64,000 nucleotides of DNA from Nannocystis bainbridge (lineage in GTDB: Bacteria > Myxococcota_A > Polyangia > Nannocystales > Nannocystaceae). This document shows, piece after piece, positions 59,815 through 64,000 of the stretch (position 1 is its first letter; each line of letters begins with the position of its first letter). The DNA lies in contig NZ_JAQNDL010000002.1 of the NCBI RefSeq assembly GCF_028368995.1, forward strand, positions 1,175,724-1,239,723, written 5' to 3'. The translations under genes were made by a program, and so were the position numbers. The notes under the pieces were generated by a model, which saw nothing but the letters and a program-made list of their open reading frames with translations, made no database searches and was not told the DNA's origin.

Positions 59815-61227
59815 ATGTCCGAACGACCCGCAAACCGGCCCACCGCGATCCTCGTCGGCGTTCAGCTGCCCGGCGTCGGCGACACGGAGTACGCCGCCGA
59901 CCTCGCCGAGCTGGCCCGCCTCGTCGACACTCTCGGCTACGACGTCACCGCGACGCTGTCCCAGCGACGCGAGGCGCTCAGCAAGTCGGTGGTGCTCGGC
60001 GAGGGCAAGCTGCGCGAGCTGGCCGAGCTCACCGGCGGCCGCGGCTACGTGCCCTCGGCCGTGCCCCTGCGCAAGGACAAGGCCCGCCAGCGCCGCGAGG
60101 ACGGCAGCAGCGAGGGGGACGACGAGGTCGAGTTCGACGACTTCGAGGAGGACGACGGCCAGGTGCCGATCGTCGGCAAAGATGTCCCCGAGGACAGCAA
60201 GAAGCGACCGGGCCTGGTCGCGGTCGACCACGAGCTCGGACCCAGCCAGGCGCGCAACCTCGAGAAGGCGACAGGGGTGCAGGTGCTCGACCGCACCGGC
60301 GTGATCGTCGAGATCTTCCACCGCCACGCACGCAGCCGCGAGGCCAAGCTGCAGGTCGAGCTGGCCCGCCTGGCCTATGTCGCGCCGCGCCTGCGCGAGA
60401 CCGGTAACCGCAGCGAACGCCAGGCCGGCCGCGGCGCGGGTGAGACCGAGCTCGAGTTCGATCGCCGGCGGATCCGCGATCGCATGGCCGAGATCCGGCG
60501 CGAGCTCGAGGCGGTCCACCGCGAGCAGGACCACCGCCGCGAGCACCGCGCGGGCCAGCCGACGGTCGCCCTGGTCGGCTACACCAACGCCGGCAAGAGC
60601 TCGCTGATGCGCGCGCTGACGGGCAGCGAGGTGCTGGTCGCCGATCAGCTGTTCGCCACCCTCGACACCACCGTGCGCGCGCTCCACCCCGAGGCGCACC
60701 CGCGGATCCTGGTCTCCGACACCGTCGGCTTCATCAAGAAGCTGCCGCACGACCTGGTCGCCTCGTTCCGCTCGACCCTCGACGAGGCTCGCCACGCCGG
60801 CCTGCTGCTGTTCCTGGTCGACGCGTCCGATCCGACCTTCCGCGACCAGTACGCGGTCACCCGCGAGGTCATCGGCGAGATCGGGGCCAACCACGCCGCT
60901 TCGCGCCTGATCCTCAACAAGGTCGATCGCCTCGACGAAGCCCAGCGCGAGGAGCTGCGGATCGAGTTCCCCGACGCGATCCAGATGTCGGCCATCGACA
61001 AGGGCGACGTGGCCCGCCTGCACGCGACGATCGTGGCGTTCTTCGGGCAGTCGCTGATCGAGGCCGAACTGCTGATCCCGTGGCCGCAGCACGCCCTGGT
61101 CGGCCAGCTCCACGGCGAGGCGCAGGTGCTGTCCGAGGTCCACGAGGAGGACGGCACGCGCGTGCGCGTGCGCATCGAGCCCGAGACGCTCAAGCGCGTG
61201 CGCGCGGCGCTGGGCGAGGAGACGTAG
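59815..61227 (+). CDS. hflX: GTPase HflX
   Basis: 470 residues from ATG 59815. The N-terminal HflX domain begins TAILVGVQLP and contains the family motif VVLGEGKLRELAEL and DHELGPSQARNLE. Between those two, about residues 85-135 are an acidic, low-complexity insertion (Asp/Glu runs) that other HflX proteins lack. The G domain has the P loop GYTNAGKSS (about 262), the TLDTT switch, VSDTVGFIKKLPH and NKVD. HflX binds 50S ribosomes and splits stalled or hibernating ribosomes. One 14-bp repeat pair (60181/60195) is in the insertion. Confidence 0.94.
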   Translation: MSERPANRPTAILVGVQLPGVGDTEYAADLAELARLVDTLGYDVTATLSQRREALSKSVVLGEGKLRELAELTGGRGYVPSAVPLRKDKARQRREDGSSEGDDEVEFDDFEEDDGQVPIVGKDVPEDSKKRPGLVAVDHELGPSQARNLEKATGVQVLDRTGVIVEIFHRHARSREAKLQVELARLAYVAPRLRETGNRSERQAGRGAGETELEFDRRRIRDRMAEIRRELEAVHREQDHRREHRAGQPTVALVGYTNAGKSSLMRALTGSEVLVADQLFATLDTTVRALHPEAHPRILVSDTVGFIKKLPHDLVASFRSTLDEARHAGLLLFLVDASDPTFRDQYAVTREVIGEIGANHAASRLILNKVDRLDEAQREELRIEFPDAIQMSAIDKGDVARLHATIVAFFGQSLIEAELLIPWPQHALVGQLHGEAQVLSEVHEEDGTRVRVRIEPETLKRVRAALGEET

Positions 61228-61388
61228 CCCGGGGCGAGGCGGCCGATCGCCGCCCCGGGGACGCCGGAGCGGCGCCACCGCGTCGAGGTGCGCCCGATCG
61301 CCGGGCGAGTGTTGCGCTGTAGCGATCCGGCGAGCGGCCGCTCGCGTGCTCGGCCCGGTGGTCCTGGCCTGATATCATCGCGCTCGCC

Positions 61389-61784
61389 ATGGCCGACGAT
61401 CCCGAGGCGCGACGGGTGACCGAGCTGCTCGACCGGCTCACGCGCGGCGAGCTCGGCGAGGCCGAGGCCGAGGAGCTCGAGCTGTACGCCCAGAGCGATC
61501 CGGAGCTGCGGGCTGTCATCGCGGCGCGGACCAGCCAGGCGGCGCTCGGCGGCGGATGGCTGGCGCGGGTCGAGGCCGACCACCGGATCGCGCGCGCCGA
61601 GCGGTCGCCGCGGGTGATGTTCGAGCGCGGGCTCGGCGGCGTCCTGGTCGCGCTCGGCCTCGTCGCCTCGGTCGTCGCGCCGGTGCTCGGGCCGGGGCTG
61701 GCGGCCTTCGGCCTGGCCGTGCTCGCGTACTCGTGGATCCGCGTGAATCACCGTCAGGACCCCTACAAGGACATTCAGCGATGA
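61389..61784 (+). CDS. Membrane protein with helical N-terminal domain, function unknown
   Basis: 131 residues. Residues 1-50 are charged and helical (LDRLTRGELGEAEAEELELYAQ), like the cytoplasmic part of some zinc-less anti-sigma proteins, but no Cys/His motif is present. Two membrane helices (about 80-115) follow, with a short basic tail. TATCAT lies 10 nt upstream of the ATG. The stop overlaps the ATG of the YbjQ-family gene (ATGA, 61781-61784), so the two are translated together. Confidence 0.7.
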   Translation: MADDPEARRVTELLDRLTRGELGEAEAEELELYAQSDPELRAVIAARTSQAALGGGWLARVEADHRIARAERSPRVMFERGLGGVLVALGLVASVVAPVLGPGLAAFGLAVLAYSWIRVNHRQDPYKDIQR

Positions 61785-62164
61785 CCAGCACCCCCGCCGT
61801 CCTCCACGCCGCCGACCTCGCGCACCGCAAGGCGGGCGAGATGCTCGTGACCACCACCGAGTCGGTGCCGGGGTTCCGCGTGGTGCGGGTGCTCGGGCTG
61901 GTCCGCGGCAACACGGTCCGCACCCGCAACGTCGGCCAGGACTTCCTCGCCGGTCTGCGCAACCTGGTCGGCGGCGAGGTGACGCAGTACACCGCGATGC
62001 TGTCGCAGAGCCGCGAACAGGCGCTCGACCGCATGCGCGCGGAGGCGCTGGCCCTCGGGGCCAACGCGATCATCGCCATGCGCCTGACGACCTCGACGGT
62101 GATGGCCGGGGCGGCCGAGATCCTGGCGTACGGGACCGGGGTGATCCTGGCGCCGGTGGAGTGA
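61781..62164 (+). CDS. YbjQ-family (UPF0145) protein
   Basis: 127 residues. The family pattern is clear: MLVTTTESVPGFRVVRVLGLVRGNTVRTRN, then YTAMLSQSREQALDRMRAEALALGANAI and MRLTTS near the end. Members form pentamers of unknown function, sometimes described as heavy-metal binding. A 4-bp overlap with the membrane protein gene and a 21-unit palindrome array immediately downstream are the notable context. Confidence 0.9.
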   Translation: MTSTPAVLHAADLAHRKAGEMLVTTTESVPGFRVVRVLGLVRGNTVRTRNVGQDFLAGLRNLVGGEVTQYTAMLSQSREQALDRMRAEALALGANAIIAMRLTTSTVMAGAAEILAYGTGVILAPVE

Positions 62165-62175
62165 GCTGGCCTTGT

Positions 62176-62472
62176 AGACAGGGTCCGAGGGACATGTCCA
62201 TGCGGACATGTTGCTTCGGACATGGACTATGGGCCATGTCGTGAAGGACATGGCTCATACGACATGAGCCAAAGTCCATGGCGTGAAGAGAATGGTCTAA
62301 TAGACATGGGCTTAGAGACATGGCTGTAGAACCATTTTCCATACGACATGCGCTGAGATCCATTGCGTAAAGAACATGGCAAAAACGACATGCGCGATAG
62401 GACATGTTTGAATAAACATAGCTGATAAGACATGTTTATAGGAACATGTCGAATGGGTCATGTGAATCTGCA
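62176..62472. repeat. Longest 14-bp-phased palindrome array, 21 consecutive units
   Basis: A CATG-like core occurs every 14 bp without a break at 62179 + 14n up to 62459; 16 of 21 cores are exactly CATG and the others differ by a base (CAGG, AATG, CATT twice, CATA). The first units resemble GGACATGTCC, but flanks of later units are diverged and AT-rich compared with the surrounding DNA. No gene lies in the 542-bp gap to thrC; small open frames read from the array (62070-62500, minus strand) are products of the periodicity. Confidence 0.95.
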
Positions 62473-62694
62473 GGCGCGCTGAGCTATGCCGCAGTGGCAC
62501 CAGCCGGTCAGAAAGGGACGCGCGAGCGAGAGCCGCGGAGCGGCGAGCTAGCGGCCCTCGCCTCGGGCCCGGGGGTGCGCGGCGGCCCGGGATGCGCGTC
62601 GGCCGGCCCCGGGCGGCGAGCGGCTCCGGTCGGGCTGGCAGTCTCGCTGGCTCGGTCTCGCAATCACGGCGCGGCTCGGCGCGGGGAGTTGTGG

Positions 62695-62700
62695 CATCCT
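62695..62700 (+). promoter_or_regulatory. -10-like CATCCT, leaderless GTG start
   Basis: CATCCT ends 6 nt before GTG 62707. Confidence 0.35.
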
Positions 62701-62706
62701 GCGCGC

Positions 62707-64000
62707 GTGACCCACGCCGCCTGGTTCCAGTGCTTTCGCGGTTGTCCCGGCCGCTTCGGCCTCACCGAGGTGATCTATCGCTGTCCGCAGTGCGCGGGCC
62801 TGCTCGAGGTCCAGCACGACCACGCGGCGCTGCGCTCGCGCTCGCCGGCGGCCTGGATGCGGCTGTTCGACGAGCGCTACGGGCGGACGCAGTGGCCGTA
62901 CGGCAGCGGGGTGTGGTCGAAGCTCGAGTGGGTGCTGCCGCAGATCGAGCCGAGCAACGTGGTGTCGCTGTTCGAGGGCAACTCGAACCTCTTGTGGGCC
63001 GAGCGGTTCGGCAAGTCGATCGGGCTCGACGACCTGTGGGTGAAGCAGTGCGGGATCAGCCACACGGGCTCGTTTAAAGACCTGGGCATGACGGTGCTGG
63101 TTTCGGCGGTGAAGCAGGCGATCGCCGAGGGTCGACCGATCCGCGCGGTGGCGTGCGCCTCGACGGGCGACACTTCGGCGGCGCTGGCGGCCTACGGCGC
63201 GGCCGCGGGGATCCCGGTGGTGGTGCTGCTGCCGGCGGGCAAGATCAGCGCGGCGCAGCTGATCCAGCCGGTCGCCAACGGGGCGATCGTGTGCAGCCTC
63301 GACACCGACTTCGACGGCTGCATGCGCGTGGTCCAGCGGCTCACCGAGGACCCGAGCATCTACCTCGCCAACTCGATGAACTCGCTGCGCGTCGAGGGCC
63401 AGAAGACGGTGGCGCTCGAGATCGTGCAACAGTTCGACTGGCAGGTACCGGACTGGGTGCTGATCCCGGGCGGCAACCTCGGCAACGTGTCGGCGCTGGC
63501 CAAGGGGTTCGAGATGATGCTCGACCTCGGGGTGGTCGCCCGCCTGCCGCGGATCGTGTGCTGCCAGGCGCAGCACGCCGATCCGCTGTACCTGGCGTTC
63601 GCGCGCGCGCAGGTGGAGGGCCGGCCGATGACGGAGGCCGACTACGCGCCGCAGCAGGCCCGCTCGACGCTGGCCTCGGCGATCCAGATCGGCGCGCCGG
63701 TGTCGCTGCCGAAGGCCGTGCGCGCGCTGCAGCGCTGCGACGGCCTGGTCGAGGAGGCGAGCGAGGCGGAGCTCGCTGACGCGGCGGCGCTCGCCGATCG
63801 TTCGGGGATGTTCAACTGCCCGCACACCGGGGTGGCGCTGGCGTGCCTGCAGAAGCTGGCCAAGCGCGGAGTGATCGGTCGACGCGAGCGCGTGATCGTG
63901 ATCTCGACGGCGCACGGGCTCAAGTTCACCGAGTTCAAGGCCCGCTACCACGAGGGCAAGCTGGGGTTCGCCAGCACGTACGCGAATCAGCCGGTGGCGA
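62707..64000 (+). CDS. thrC: Threonine synthase, N-terminal part (cut by window end)
   Basis: 431 codons are present and the frame continues past the window. An N-terminal zinc-like segment (CFRGCPGRFGLTEVIYRCPQC) is followed by the PLP domain: the lysine in SHTGSFKDLG forms the cofactor Schiff base, with ACASTGDTSAAL and the glycine-rich loop GGNLGNVSAL binding phosphate, and the C-terminal region begins FNCPHTGVAL. Converts O-phospho-homoserine to threonine. The Cys residues at the start match the threonine synthases that carry a zinc-ribbon-like leader. Start GTG 62707 has a promoter-like hexamer before it. Confidence 0.93.
   Translation, partial: MTHAAWFQCFRGCPGRFGLTEVIYRCPQCAGLLEVQHDHAALRSRSPAAWMRLFDERYGRTQWPYGSGVWSKLEWVLPQIEPSNVVSLFEGNSNLLWAERFGKSIGLDDLWVKQCGISHTGSFKDLGMTVLVSAVKQAIAEGRPIRAVACASTGDTSAALAAYGAAAGIPVVVLLPAGKISAAQLIQPVANGAIVCSLDTDFDGCMRVVQRLTEDPSIYLANSMNSLRVEGQKTVALEIVQQFDWQVPDWVLIPGGNLGNVSALAKGFEMMLDLGVVARLPRIVCCQAQHADPLYLAFARAQVEGRPMTEADYAPQQARSTLASAIQIGAPVSLPKAVRALQRCDGLVEEASEAELADAAALADRSGMFNCPHTGVALACLQKLAKRGVIGRRERVIVISTAHGLKFTEFKARYHEGKLGFASTYANQPVA

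Noticed and set aside
62176..62472. Tandem array as a replication origin or phage attachment site
   Set aside because: No DnaA boxes, parA/B, integrase or terminase gene is nearby, and the same motif recurs all over the window.
62070..62500. Three short minus-strand frames in the 21-unit array
   Set aside because: They read the 14-bp repeat (42 bp per 14 codons) and yield repeating Met-Ser-x peptides; no ribosome binding site or family.

Overview
High-GC, gene-dense DNA (one tRNA, about 46 protein genes, many GTG starts). A NAD-specific glutamate dehydrogenase of about 1570 residues, a Ser/Thr kinase-like membrane protein facing a 2017-residue TPR protein, and many lipoproteins with long Thr/Ser/Asp/Gly-rich linkers after the lipobox point to a myxobacterium, most likely of the Nannocystis/Plesiocystis side (inference from gene content; species not identified). 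No phage, insertion sequence, CRISPR array or plasmid function was recognised.

Layout. 1-4.5 kb: end of a potassium channel gene with its RCK subunit, a HAMP membrane protein and a coupled pair of SPFH/band-7 proteins, closed by a normal hairpin terminator. 4.6-12.8 kb: a peptide-modification-like locus in two divergent operons. The minus operon has a radical SAM/methyltransferase fusion, a glutathione S-transferase, a DUF692 (MNIO) enzyme and its probable partner. The plus operon has a twin-arginine exported protein, a radical-SAM-like protein without its iron-sulfur cysteines, a HExxH protein and an intact radical SAM enzyme. 13-16.3 kb: uvrA and tRNA-Leu(UAA). 16.5-24.3 kb: lipoprotein, two-component system, lipoprotein plus FadL-like porin, FAS1 lipoprotein and VWA lipoprotein. 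24.3-31.7 kb: hotdog thioesterase, TPP-dependent lyase, penicillin-acylase-family lipoprotein, TPR lipoprotein and Cys-rich lipoprotein. 32-40.6 kb: glutamate dehydrogenase, Xaa-Pro aminopeptidase, thioredoxin-like lipoprotein, PlsC and cyclophilin. 41-45.7 kb: CxxCH lipoprotein, phosphotransferase and acyl-CoA dehydrogenase (an ACAD10/11-like pair), histidine phosphatase and a small membrane protein. 45.8-57.4 kb: pseudokinase, giant TPR protein and two linker lipoproteins, one of the neutral ceramidase family. 57.5-64 kb: PEBP lipoprotein, MepA-like peptidase, HflX, YbjQ-family protein and the start of threonine synthase, cut by the window end.

The most unusual feature is not a gene. Short palindromes (GGACATGTCC, or variants with CAGG/CCTG) recur in arrays in which the CATG-like core returns every 14 bases exactly. 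The longest holds 21 consecutive units (62176-62472). Arrays sit in most gaps between convergent genes, rarely in divergent promoter gaps, and also inside several reading frames, where three units are 42 bp and keep the frame. Neighbouring units form hairpins with 4-nt loops, often TTCG or GAAC.

A second pattern is a TAnnnT-like hexamer 6-10 nt upstream of many start codons, which suggests frequent leaderless transcription. This helped choose starts, several of them GTG.
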